Of a stretch of 64,000 bases of DNA, positions 18,134 through 25,829 are shown one piece after another. The stretch is from Maritimibacter sp. (GTDB lineage Bacteria; Pseudomonadota; Alphaproteobacteria; Rhodobacterales; Rhodobacteraceae). Where the stretch lies: positions 310,001-374,000 of the forward strand of contig NZNT01000026.1 of the NCBI GenBank assembly GCA_002695005.1. The letters run 5' to 3'. The notes under the pieces are model-generated. The model did not search any database. It was given only the letters and a program-made list of their open reading frames with translations, and was not told the DNA's origin. The position numbers were made by a program, and so were the translations under genes. Numbering within the stretch: the stretch's first letter is position 1; each line of letters begins with the position of its first letter.

Positions 18134-18699
18134 GGCGCCCCGGACAGGTAAGCGACGAGCGCGGGCATGTCGCCGGAGATGAGGATGGGCCGGAAGTCCT
18201 TTTGCTGCTGGGCCGTGACCAGCACGCCCTCCACCGCCACGTTGCTCACCCGAAAACCACCTCCAACGGGCCTCATGTAGAACTCGGTCATCCGCACGAG
18301 CCGCCCGTCCTCGCGCACTTCAGTGCCGACCAGCGTGAGGGAGCCAAGTTGCCTCGTGCCAATCGGGATCAGGTCACCGTCACCCGCCCGCAATGTCCGG
18401 CGAACGAACGCGCGGGCGAGGTTGGACCGGTAGGCCTGCAAGTAAGCGTCGTCCGCCTTGTCCCGAAACGCCTCCGGCAAGGCCGACAGTGCCATGGACC
18501 TGAGGTCGAACCAGCGATCCAGCGCTGCACCCACCTGCGCAGCGCCGGCAGACGGGTTCGACCCGGCAACCTCGGCCGCCGCTTCGAAATCGGCGCCAAG
18601 CGCGCGCACGGCATCTTCCGGCGTCTGGGCCGAAGCCGCTGTCGCGACTATCGCCGCGACGAATGCCAATGCGGCCAGCCAGCCGAGGATCTTCAACAT
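18130..18699 (-). CDS. MlaC/Ttg2D-like periplasmic ABC component
   Basis: A 189-residue exported protein. A hydrophobic N-terminus ends near ASAQTP at about residue 25, suggesting signal cleavage. The mature part has WFDLRSMALSALPEAFRD, YLQAYRSNLARAFVRRTL and GGGFRVSNVAVEGVLV, which match the MlaC (Ttg2D) layout for phospholipid-binding proteins. The start at 18699 was chosen at the hydrophobic segment rather than an upstream ATG at 18798. It leads the operon with the LolD-type ATPase and FtsX-type permease. Confidence 0.78.
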   Translation of the reverse strand: MLKILGWLAALAFVAAIVATAASAQTPEDAVRALGADFEAAAEVAGSNPSAGAAQVGAALDRWFDLRSMALSALPEAFRDKADDAYLQAYRSNLARAFVRRTLRAGDGDLIPIGTRQLGSLTLVGTEVREDGRLVRMTEFYMRPVGGGFRVSNVAVEGVLVTAQQQKDFRPILISGDMPALVAYLSGAP

Positions 18700-18760
18700 G
18701 GGGGCAGCATATGGCGCGGCCCCGCCTCTGGAAACCCATTGCGGATTTGAGCGCTGCGGC

Positions 18761-18774
18761 TTGATACGCATCAA
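18761..18774 (+). promoter_or_regulatory. FNR/FnrL box
   Basis: TTGAT-ACGC-ATCAA is a perfect match to the FNR consensus TTGAT-N4-ATCAA. Its left edge is 91 bases before the ATG of the acyl-CoA ligase/acetyltransferase gene and 62 bases upstream of the MlaC-like start on the other strand. It suggests oxygen-responsive control, most simply activation of the rightward gene in low oxygen. Confidence 0.75.
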
Positions 18775-18851
18775 GGACTTGCCACGAGGGGGCGTCATGG
18801 TGCGGGATGGGGAGGCGAACAGGAACGGGCCACCAGCCCAAGGAGCCAGAC

Positions 18852-21530
18852 ATGGAAGACAGCCCCCTCAAGGGCATGATGGACCCGGCCTCGGTCGCGG
18901 TCATCGGCGCGTCCGAGACACCGGGCAGCGTGGGCGCACAGGTGTTCGCGAACCTCACCGGCGGCGGGTTCGCGGGCGACATCTATCCGGTCAATCCGCG
19001 CCGCGACACGGTGGGCGGGCTGCGCAGCTATCGCTCGGCCACGGCCATCGGCAAGGACATCGACCTCGCCGTTATCGCGGCCCCTGCCCGCACGGTTCCG
19101 GGAATCATCCGCGACTGCGGCGAGGCGGGCATCCGAAATGCCGTGATCCTTTCACCCGGCTTCGACGAGGACGGGAGCGGGCAGAAGCCACACGGCGACC
19201 TGCGCGCCATCGCCGCGCGGGCGGGTGTGCGCTTCATGGGTCCCAACTGCGTGGGGCTCGTGCGCCCGTGGCACAAGATGAACGCGACGATCCTGCCCGC
19301 CGGAACCCCCAAGGGCCGCCTCGCGCTCATCTCGCAATCCGGCGCGCTGTGCTCGGCGATTTCCGACTGGGCCGGGCCGCATCACCTGGGCTTTTCCGCG
19401 CTGGTGTCGCTGGGCAACTCCATCGACATCGACTTCGGCGACATGCTGCAATACCTCGCCTCCGACCCCCATACCGACGCGATCCTGCTGTATGTCGAGG
19501 GCGTGCGCGACGCGAAGAGCTTTATCTCCTCGCTGCGATATGCGGCCCGACTGAAGCCTGTGATCGTGCTCAAGTCCGGGCGCCATGCCCGCTCCGGCGA
19601 GGCGGCACATACGCACACGGGCGCGCTCATCGGGTCGGACGCCGTGTTCGACGCGGTGCTGGAACGGGCGGGCGCCGTGCGCGCGATGACCTTCGGACAG
19701 CTCTTCGCGGCGGCCGAGATCCTGTCGTCCAACCGCAAGGCCACGGGGAACCGGCTGTCGATCATCACCAATGGCGGGGGTGCGGGTGTCCTCGCCGCCG
19801 ACCGCGCCGCCGACCTGAACGTGGCGTTGCCCGCGCTGGAGGTGAAAACGGTCGCCGCGCTCGACAAGGCGCTGCCGGGCGGCTGGAGCCACGCCAACCC
19901 GATCGACATTCGTGGCGACGCTGGGCCGGCGGCCTACGGCGCGGCGGTCAAGGCGGCACATGACGATCCGAACTACGACGGGGTGCTCGTGCTCCTTACC
20001 CCACAGATCAAATCCGATCCGGAAGGTGCCGCGCAGGCGGTCGTGGACGCGCTGCCAAAGCGACGGCGCAAGCCGGTTCTGGCGTGCTGGATGGGCGAGG
20101 CGAGCGTGGCCGAGGGGCGCAGGCTCCTCTCCGCGAACGGTGTGGCCGACTTCATCTCGCCGGAACGGGCGGTCGAGGCGTTCTCCTACCTCGCCAAGCA
20201 TCACCGTAACCGCAAGCTGGCGCTGGAGGTGCTCGGCCCGCTCTCGCCCACGACCGCGCCGGACCTCGACGGGGCGCGGCTCATCATACAAGCGGCGTTG
20301 GCCGACGACCGCGAGATGTTGTCGGACCTCGAAGCCAAGGCGGTGCTCAAGGCCTTCCGCATCCCGATCAACGTCACCTTCGAAGCCGAGAGCGCGACCG
20401 AGGCGCTCGTCGCGGCTTCGTCAGTGGGGTTCCCGGTGGCGATGAAGATCTCTTCCCCCGACATCACGCACAAGTCCGACGTGGGCGGTGTGCGCACGGG
20501 CATCGGGGACGCTGCCGAGGTCAAGCGCGTCTTCCGCGACATCTGCGACCGGGTGCGCCGCGAACGGCCCGGCGCACAGATCAAGGGCGTCACGGTCGAA
20601 GCGATGGCGAACATCGAGGCCCCGCGCGAACTGGTGATCGGGGCGAGCCGTGACCCGGTCTTCGGCCCGACGATCCTCTTCGGCGCGGGCGGCACGGCGG
20701 TCGAAGTGCTGGCCGACAATGCCGTCGCCCTGCCGCCGCTCAATGCCGTGCTGGCCAACCGGCTCATCAGCCGCACTCGCGTCTCGCGCCTGCTCGCCGC
20801 CTATCGCGACATGCCGGCGGCGGACCGCGAGGCAGTGATCTTCGTCCTGCGCCGCATCTCGATGATGGTGAGCGAACTGCCGGAAATCGTGGAGCTGGAC
20901 CTCAACCCGCTTATTGCCGGGTCGAACGGCGTGCTGGCGGTGGACGCGCGCATCCGGGTGGCGCGCCCGCCCGCGCGCGACGGGCTTTACGATCACATGG
21001 CGATCCATCCCTACCCGCGCCACCTGATCCGGCAGGAACACCTGTCGGACGGCACCCCGCTCATCATCCGCCCGATCCGGCCCGAAGATGCCGAGAGCGA
21101 GCAGAAGTTCGTGAAGAACCTGTCGGAAGAAGCGCGGATGTTCCGGTTCATGGGTGTGCTGAACGAGCTGTCGCCGGAGATGCTCGTCCAGTTCACCCAG
21201 ATCGACTACCGCCGCGAGATGGCGCTGGTCGCGATGGCCGAGATCGACGGGGAAGAGGTGCAGTGCGGCGTGGCCCGCTATGTCATCAACCCCGACGGGC
21301 GCAGCGCGGAATTCGCCGTGGTCGTGGGCGACCAGGTGCAGCACCAGGGGATCGGGACGCGGCTGATGAAGGGGCTGTTCCGGGCTGCGCGGGACCACGA
21401 ACTGACCACGATCGAAGGGACGGTGCTGCGCAACAACGCGCCGATGCTCAAACTCATGAGCGAGTTGGGCTTCACCACCCGCCGCGACCCGGACGACGCG
21501 GAACTCGTGATCGTCGAGCGCGCGCTCTGA
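18852..21530 (+). CDS. NDP-forming acyl-CoA ligase fused to GNAT acetyltransferase (Pat-type)
   Basis: An 892-residue fusion. The N-terminal two thirds combine a CoA-binding fold (DPASVAVIGASETPGSVG), a ligase domain and an ATP-grasp region with FPVAMKISSPDITHKSDVGG. The C-terminal ~150 residues form a GNAT domain with VVGDQVQHQGIGTRLMKGL. E. coli PatZ and Salmonella Pat share this architecture and acetylate lysines, including that of acetyl-CoA synthetase. Here THTGAL keeps a histidine at about residue 255, where NDP-forming ligases carry the phosphorylated His. AAGGAG precedes the ATG at 18852. A deacetylase gene follows. Confidence 0.9.
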   Translation: MEDSPLKGMMDPASVAVIGASETPGSVGAQVFANLTGGGFAGDIYPVNPRRDTVGGLRSYRSATAIGKDIDLAVIAAPARTVPGIIRDCGEAGIRNAVILSPGFDEDGSGQKPHGDLRAIAARAGVRFMGPNCVGLVRPWHKMNATILPAGTPKGRLALISQSGALCSAISDWAGPHHLGFSALVSLGNSIDIDFGDMLQYLASDPHTDAILLYVEGVRDAKSFISSLRYAARLKPVIVLKSGRHARSGEAAHTHTGALIGSDAVFDAVLERAGAVRAMTFGQLFAAAEILSSNRKATGNRLSIITNGGGAGVLAADRAADLNVALPALEVKTVAALDKALPGGWSHANPIDIRGDAGPAAYGAAVKAAHDDPNYDGVLVLLTPQIKSDPEGAAQAVVDALPKRRRKPVLACWMGEASVAEGRRLLSANGVADFISPERAVEAFSYLAKHHRNRKLALEVLGPLSPTTAPDLDGARLIIQAALADDREMLSDLEAKAVLKAFRIPINVTFEAESATEALVAASSVGFPVAMKISSPDITHKSDVGGVRTGIGDAAEVKRVFRDICDRVRRERPGAQIKGVTVEAMANIEAPRELVIGASRDPVFGPTILFGAGGTAVEVLADNAVALPPLNAVLANRLISRTRVSRLLAAYRDMPAADREAVIFVLRRISMMVSELPEIVELDLNPLIAGSNGVLAVDARIRVARPPARDGLYDHMAIHPYPRHLIRQEHLSDGTPLIIRPIRPEDAESEQKFVKNLSEEARMFRFMGVLNELSPEMLVQFTQIDYRREMALVAMAEIDGEEVQCGVARYVINPDGRSAEFAVVVGDQVQHQGIGTRLMKGLFRAARDHELTTIEGTVLRNNAPMLKLMSELGFTTRRDPDDAELVIVERAL

Positions 21531-21544
21531 CGCGACGAAATACC

Positions 21545-21572
21545 ACCGCGCGGGCGGGGAGGCCCGCGCGGT
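21545..21572 (+). repeat. GC-rich hairpin between acetyltransferase and deacetylase genes
   Basis: ACCGCGCGGGC and GCCCGCGCGGT form a perfect 11-bp stem with a 6-base loop. There is no T tract. It may attenuate read-through or stabilise the upstream transcript; a function is not proven. Confidence 0.45.
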
Positions 21573-21602
21573 AGACAGGATGAGGGACAGACGGGAGGGG
21601 AC

Positions 21603-22526
21603 ATGCTGGCGTTTATATCTCACCACGAGTGCCACGATCACGACGCGGGGCCATTGCACCCCGAACAACCGCTCAGGCTGGAGGCGATCACCAATCAGCT
21701 GATCTCCTCCGGGCTCGACTACGTCTTGCGCCATTACGACGCGCCGCTGGTGACCCGCGAGCAGCTGATCCGGGTCCACGACGACGACTACATCGACCGG
21801 GTCTACGCCATCGCTCCCGGCGAGGGGATGCAGTCGGTCGAGGTGGACGGCGACACGGTCATGTCCTCGGGCACGCTGCGCGCGGCCGAGCGGGCCGCGG
21901 GCGCGGGCGTGCTGGCCGTCGACCTTGTCCTTTCGGGCGAGGCCAGCCCGGCCTTCTGCGCCGTGCGCCCACCCGGCCACCATGCCGAGCGTGGCACCGC
22001 GATGGGGTTTTGCCTGTTCAACAACATCGCCGTCGCAGCGGCACATGCGCTGGAAGCGCACGGGCTGGAGCGGGTGGCCATCGTCGATTTCGACGTCCAT
22101 CATGGCAACGGGACCGAAGACATCTTCCGCTCAGAGCCGCGCGTTCTGTTCTGTTCGTCGTTTCAGCATCCGTTCTATCCCTTCACCGGACACGAGAAGG
22201 AGACAGACAACCTCGTCGATGTCCCGCTGTCCGCCGGAGCCGGGTCCGCGGAATTCCGGGCGGGCGTGACGGACCACTGGCTGCCGCATCTCGATGCGTT
22301 CAAGCCGCAACTCCTGCTGATCTCGGCGGGCTTCGACGCGCATGTGGCCGACGACATGTCCTCGCTTCAACTGACCGACGACGACTACGCCTGGGTGACG
22401 CAGGCGCTCGCGGATGTCGCGGGGCGCCATGCGGAGGGCCGGATCGTGTCGATGCTGGAGGGCGGGTATGAGCCGGGGGTGCTGGCGCGTTCCGTCGTGC
22501 GCCACCTCGACGTTCTGCTGGGGTGA
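21603..22526 (+). CDS. Histone deacetylase-family (AcuC/class II-like) deacetylase
   Basis: A 307-residue zinc amidohydrolase of the HDAC/AcuC/acetylpolyamine amidohydrolase superfamily. Active-site elements are RPPGHH at about residues 122-127, DFDVHHGNG with Asp164 and His166 as zinc ligands, and SAGFDAH with Asp245 as the third ligand. A strong GGGAGGGG precedes the ATG. It follows the Pat-type gene in the same direction, suggesting a write-and-erase pair for lysine acetylation. A small-molecule substrate cannot be excluded. Confidence 0.9.
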   Translation: MLAFISHHECHDHDAGPLHPEQPLRLEAITNQLISSGLDYVLRHYDAPLVTREQLIRVHDDDYIDRVYAIAPGEGMQSVEVDGDTVMSSGTLRAAERAAGAGVLAVDLVLSGEASPAFCAVRPPGHHAERGTAMGFCLFNNIAVAAAHALEAHGLERVAIVDFDVHHGNGTEDIFRSEPRVLFCSSFQHPFYPFTGHEKETDNLVDVPLSAGAGSAEFRAGVTDHWLPHLDAFKPQLLLISAGFDAHVADDMSSLQLTDDDYAWVTQALADVAGRHAEGRIVSMLEGGYEPGVLARSVVRHLDVLLG

Positions 22527-22575
22527 GGCGGGGCGCCGCCCCCGGACTCACGAAGTATCCGCAAAGAAAAGAAGA
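22527..22575. repeat. Short REP-like hairpin between convergent genes
   Basis: GGGGC-GCC-GCCCC at 22530-22542 is followed by a CCGGACTC...AGTATCC...AAAGAAAAGAAG stretch. Read on the minus strand the order (pyrimidine tract, TATC/TACT box, GGG, GC hairpin) resembles the element at 12293. It separates the deacetylase gene from convergent boxR and may act as a terminator in both directions. Confidence 0.35.
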
Positions 22576-22587
22576 CGGACCGGGCGC

Positions 22588-23496
22588 TCAGACGAAGCCG
22601 CGGTCGCGGATGAGGGCGACGAGTTCGTCGCAGCTCTCGTCCTCGGCCTTGCCCGAGGTGTCGAGCTGGGCCAGCGCCTTTTCATAAAGCGCCTCACGCG
22701 ACGTGAGGATGGACTTGAGCTGTTCCATCGCCTCGGGGTTGCCCGCCATCGGGCGCTCGTCCCCCTGCTCGCGCACCCGCGCCATGTGCTCGGCCGGGGT
22801 CGCCTTGACCCAGATCGTGTGGAAATGGGTGAGCAGGCGGTTATAGGTCTCGGGCTCGGCCACGATGCCCCCGGCCACGGCGAGGATCATGGAGTCGTGC
22901 GTGGCGATCACGCGGCCCAGCGCCTGCGCCTCGAGCCGCCGGTAGCCCTCCTGCCCGTAAAAGGCCATGACCTCGTCCACCGGCATCCCGGCCTGATCTT
23001 CGATCTCGCGGTTGAGTTCCACGAAGGGGATGCCGAGTGCCTCGCCCGCACGCCGTCCCAGCGTCGACTTGCCAGCGCCGCGCAGGCCCACGAGGCAGAC
23101 ACGGTTCGCCCGTTGCATCGCCGTCGGCTCCGGCGACAGGGTCGCGCGCACCGACGCCTGAACGCCGCTGTCGGCGCTGCGGTAAAGATCGGCGACGCGC
23201 AGCGCGTCGGAGGTCCAGGGGTCATCCTCGCCCACGAGCCACTCGATCTTGTGGTCGAGCGCCACCGCCACCCGCTGCAACAGACCGATGGAGATGTTTC
23301 CCTCGCCCGCTTCGAGCTGGGCGAGGTAGCGCGGCGAGACACCGGATTTCTCCGAAAGAACGCGGCGGGGGATGCCCTTGCGGTCCCGCGCCCGGCGTAC
23401 CCGTTCACCGACCCGCGCGATCAGGTCGTCGACCGCCCGGTCACCATCGGACCGGTCGTCGCGCGCTTCTCCACGGAAATTGGTGATCTCGGACAT
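22588..23496 (-). CDS. boxR: BoxR-type regulator (XRE HTH plus shikimate kinase-like domain)
   Basis: A 302-residue two-domain regulator of the BzdR/BoxR family. An XRE-type HTH at about residues 25-85 contains LSEKSGVSPRYLAQLEAGEG. A shikimate kinase-like domain follows, with P-loop GLRGAGKST at about 137-145. In Azoarcus, BoxR represses box genes and is released by benzoyl-CoA, which the kinase-like domain is thought to bind. The start at 23496 has GAGGCGGT upstream. The promoter region carries TGCA half-sites. It sits at the left end of the aromatic island in the same direction. Confidence 0.95.
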   Translation of the reverse strand: MSEITNFRGEARDDRSDGDRAVDDLIARVGERVRRARDRKGIPRRVLSEKSGVSPRYLAQLEAGEGNISIGLLQRVAVALDHKIEWLVGEDDPWTSDALRVADLYRSADSGVQASVRATLSPEPTAMQRANRVCLVGLRGAGKSTLGRRAGEALGIPFVELNREIEDQAGMPVDEVMAFYGQEGYRRLEAQALGRVIATHDSMILAVAGGIVAEPETYNRLLTHFHTIWVKATPAEHMARVREQGDERPMAGNPEAMEQLKSILTSREALYEKALAQLDTSGKAEDESCDELVALIRDRGFV

Positions 23497-23513
23497 ACCG
23501 CCTCATGTTCAAT

Positions 23514-23581
23514 AGTGCATAAATCCTAGGCGGTGATGCGGGGCGGTTCAAAGGAAAACCGGGATCGACCGGGATATAGTG
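23514..23581 (-). promoter_or_regulatory. boxR upstream region with two TAGTGCA half-sites
   Basis: ATAGTGCATAA (TGCA at 23514-23517) and ATAGTGCACAA (TGCA at 23578-23581) occur in the 95-base gap upstream of boxR. They match one half of the TGCA-N6-TGCA sites seen elsewhere in the island, including the adjoining ATAG. This is compatible with autoregulation, but a full paired site is not visible. Confidence 0.4.
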
Positions 23582-23591
23582 CACAAAAGCC

Positions 23592-24008
23592 TCAGCCGCG
23601 CACCAGCGGCTCCAACAGGCTGCGCACCCGATCCGGCGGCGGCTGCTTGGTGAAGGTCGAGGCCTGGATGAAGACTTCGACGAAGCTGCCCTCGAAACAC
23701 AGCGTGCCATCCTGCCGCCCGACCACGCGGAACGTCACCGACGTGGTGCCGAGCCGTTCGGGCCAGACTTCGCAGTCCAGCGGATGACGCGGCGTGACCG
23801 GCGCGCGGAAATCGAGCGACATGGACACGAAGGGCATCCCCATGTCGTGATCGATCTCCTGAAAATACCAGCCGCCGCCGATATGGTGGTCGAGAAACGC
23901 GTTGATCGCGTCGAGGCACCAGTTCGGGATGCGGCCGGTATAGGCGATCCGGGCCGGGTCGCAGTCCCCCCAGGAAACCTTGACCGTGTGAATGAAAGGT
24001 TCGCTCAT
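23592..24008 (-). CDS. Acyl-CoA thioesterase (4-hydroxybenzoyl-CoA thioesterase-like)
   Basis: A 138-residue hot-dog fold protein. VSWGDCDPARIAYTGRIPNW matches the 4-hydroxybenzoyl-CoA thioesterase signature, with the catalytic aspartate in the WGDCDPARI motif. It lies between boxA and boxR in the same direction. A plausible role is to release aromatic or ring-cleavage acids and free CoA when benzoyl-CoA intermediates accumulate. The start at 24008 is preferred over 24026; GAGG lies upstream of it. Confidence 0.88.
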   Translation of the reverse strand: MSEPFIHTVKVSWGDCDPARIAYTGRIPNWCLDAINAFLDHHIGGGWYFQEIDHDMGMPFVSMSLDFRAPVTPRHPLDCEVWPERLGTTSVTFRVVGRQDGTLCFEGSFVEVFIQASTFTKQPPPDRVRSLLEPLVRG

Positions 24009-24027
24009 CTGTGCTGCCTCGCGCAAA

Positions 24028-24056
24028 AGGACGGGGGCGCGCGGCCCCCGAGTCCT
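24028..24056 (-). repeat. Hairpin between boxA and the thioesterase gene
   Basis: AGGAC-GGGGGC pairs with GCCCCC-(GA)-GTCCT around a 5-base loop. It lies in the 75-base gap after boxA, with no clear T tract. It may reduce read-through or protect the upstream message. Confidence 0.4.
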
Positions 24057-24083
24057 GGTCTGTAGCCGCCGGACAGGCCCGGC

Positions 24084-25277
24084 TCAGTAGGTCTCGACGT
24101 GATAGCGGCCCTCTTCGCGCATCCGGTCCCGGATCGGGGTCCAATCCTGACCCTGGGCACGGGCGATGTCGGCCAGCGCTTCCTCGACGCCGTGCTCCAT
24201 CTCCTTCTTGCCGCAGATGTAGATATGCGCCTTGTCCGAGGACAGGAGCTTGCCGACCGCGTCCTTCTCCTCACGCAGCTTGTCCTGAACGTAGTGCTTG
24301 GGCTGATCCTCGAGCCGCGAGAAGGCGAAAACCTTGCGCATGAAGGGTTCAGGCACCTTCTTGAGCGGCCCGAAATAGGGCAGTTCGCCCGGCTTGCGCG
24401 CACCGAAGACCAGCGTGAGCTTGCCTTCGTTGGACGGCATGTCGCGTTGGCGGCGCATGGTAAAGCCGCGAAACGGGGCCGAGCCGGTGCCGGTACAGAT
24501 CATCAGGAGTTCCGCGTCCGGGTCGGAAGGCAGCAGGAAGGTCGAGCCGAAGGGGCCGGTCACGCGCACCTTGTCGCCCTTCTTGAGGTCGCAGACGTAG
24601 TTGGAGCAGACCCCCTGCTCTTCCCGCTTCACGGTGAGCGAGATGTTGTTGTAACCGGGCCGCTCGCCGTCGCGGGGAGATGACACCGAGTAGAGACGTG
24701 GCAGGTGCGCCTTGCCGTCCGGCCCCTCGCCCGGCGGGATGATCCCGATGGACTGACCTTCGAGCACCGGCATGGGGGCCGCGCCGAAATCGAGGATGAT
24801 GTGGCGCACGTCCGCGTCGCTGTCCTCGGCGGTGAGGCGGTAGTTGCCCTGCACCGTCGCCTCGACCGGCTTGCCGAGGTTGTAAAGGTTCACGGTCGCC
24901 TTGGAGGCCGACTTGGGAGCCACGGACTTGCCGCCAGCCCCGGCATGGGCTTCGGCCAAGAGCGCCGCCATCGCCTCGTCCAGCGCTTCCATCGAGCCGT
25001 CGCCCTCGGAGGCAGGCTCAACGTCGCCCTGCTCGGGAAGCTCGGTCCATTCGAATTGTTCGTCCAGCGAATACGGCTCGTTCACCACGCGCCACTCGTC
25101 GATCGAGCCGGTCGGGCAGACCGGGATGCAGTCCATGCAGAAGTTGCACTTCTCGGCATCCACCACGACGTTGTCGTCGTTATGGGTGATCGCCTCGATC
25201 GGGCAGGTCATCTCGCAGGTGTAGCAGCGGATGCAGATTTCCGGGTCGATCAGGTGTTGTTTGAGCGGCTTGTTCAT
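24084..25277 (-). CDS. boxA: Benzoyl-CoA 2,3-epoxidase reductase component BoxA
   Basis: A 397-residue NADPH-dependent reductase that feeds electrons to BoxB. The N-terminus has two 4Fe-4S ferredoxin motifs, CIRCYTCEMTCP and CNFCMDCIPVCP. A linker of about 80 residues rich in acidic and alanine residues follows. The C-terminal ferredoxin-NADP reductase half has RLYSVSS for flavin, GTGSAPFRGF for nucleotide and YICGKKEME. The ATG overlaps the stop of the small gene upstream as ATGA, so translation is probably coupled. Confidence 0.95.
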   Translation of the reverse strand: MNKPLKQHLIDPEICIRCYTCEMTCPIEAITHNDDNVVVDAEKCNFCMDCIPVCPTGSIDEWRVVNEPYSLDEQFEWTELPEQGDVEPASEGDGSMEALDEAMAALLAEAHAGAGGKSVAPKSASKATVNLYNLGKPVEATVQGNYRLTAEDSDADVRHIILDFGAAPMPVLEGQSIGIIPPGEGPDGKAHLPRLYSVSSPRDGERPGYNNISLTVKREEQGVCSNYVCDLKKGDKVRVTGPFGSTFLLPSDPDAELLMICTGTGSAPFRGFTMRRQRDMPSNEGKLTLVFGARKPGELPYFGPLKKVPEPFMRKVFAFSRLEDQPKHYVQDKLREEKDAVGKLLSSDKAHIYICGKKEMEHGVEEALADIARAQGQDWTPIRDRMREEGRYHVETY

Positions 25278-25606
25278 TTCTCTTCCGTCCAGAATGGCTG
25301 CGTGGACCAATCGAAATTGAAACACGCTTGCTGTTCTCGTTTCAGGCCTTCTTCATCCAGACCCAAACGCCGATAGAAGTTGGCGTCAGCTGAAGGCAGT
25401 CGGGTTTGTTTGTTGACGACCAAGACCGGCAGCAGGGGCAAGCCCTGATCCTTGAGCCATTCTCCCATTTCGGTGAGCTTCGCGCCCCATCCTTGGGCAA
25501 TCCCTCCGAAACGGTCCGCAAATTCACCGTATGTAACCAGCCGTTGTTCCGTCGCTGCTATGGCAAGAAAGGCGGCTTGTTCCGGCGAGAACCTGGGTGA
25601 GGCCAA
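25274..25606 (-). CDS. Small MGMT/ATL-like protein embedded in the box operon
   Basis: A 110-residue protein starting at TTG 25606, two bases after the stop of the Cys-rich gene, and ending in an ATGA overlap with boxA. Both junctions support a real, coupled gene. YGEFADRFGGIAQGWGAKLT, LPLLPVLVVNKQTRLPSAD and a terminal FNFDW resemble the compact winged-helix proteins that look like alkyltransferase DNA-binding domains and are often seen alone or in defence contexts. The family assignment is tentative. No catalytic PCHR motif is present. A role in benzoate metabolism is unknown. Confidence 0.7.
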   Translation of the reverse strand: MASPRFSPEQAAFLAIAATEQRLVTYGEFADRFGGIAQGWGAKLTEMGEWLKDQGLPLLPVLVVNKQTRLPSADANFYRRLGLDEEGLKREQQACFNFDWSTQPFWTEEK

Positions 25607-25607
25607 G

Positions 25608-25772
25608 TCACTTGCCCTTGAGCACGAGATCGGGAACCAGCATCGTCTCGATCAACTCGTGACACAGCCCCCGGCAATCGGCGCAACCGACGCAGCCCTG
25701 TTTCAGTTCGACGATCCGGCTCGCGACGTCGCGGGTGCGCGGCGCGTGTCCTGTCTGGCGGTCAACTTGCAT
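25608..25772 (-). CDS. 54-residue cysteine-rich protein between boxB and boxA
   Basis: A very short gene with an excellent GGAGGAG six bases before the ATG at 25772. The product is mostly charged and has four cysteines in QGCVGCADCRGLCHELIE (Cys27, 30, 33 and 37, spacing C-x2-C-x2-C-x3-C). That spacing could hold an Fe-S cluster or zinc. It starts 57 bases after boxB and is followed immediately by the TTG start of the next gene. I do not recognise the family. The place between the oxygenase and its iron-sulfur reductase suggests an assembly or electron-transfer helper, which is inference. Confidence 0.72.
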   Translation of the reverse strand: MQVDRQTGHAPRTRDVASRIVELKQGCVGCADCRGLCHELIETMLVPDLVLKGK

Positions 25773-25829
25773 GGTCTCCTCCCAATGTCGGGGGCAGGAT
25801 GAGGGTCTCCCCCCATCCTACACCATTGC

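Noticed and set aside
20421-22103. A 560-codon leftward frame across the Pat-type and deacetylase genes
   Set aside because: It spans two well-supported genes on the other strand and shows no domain of its own.
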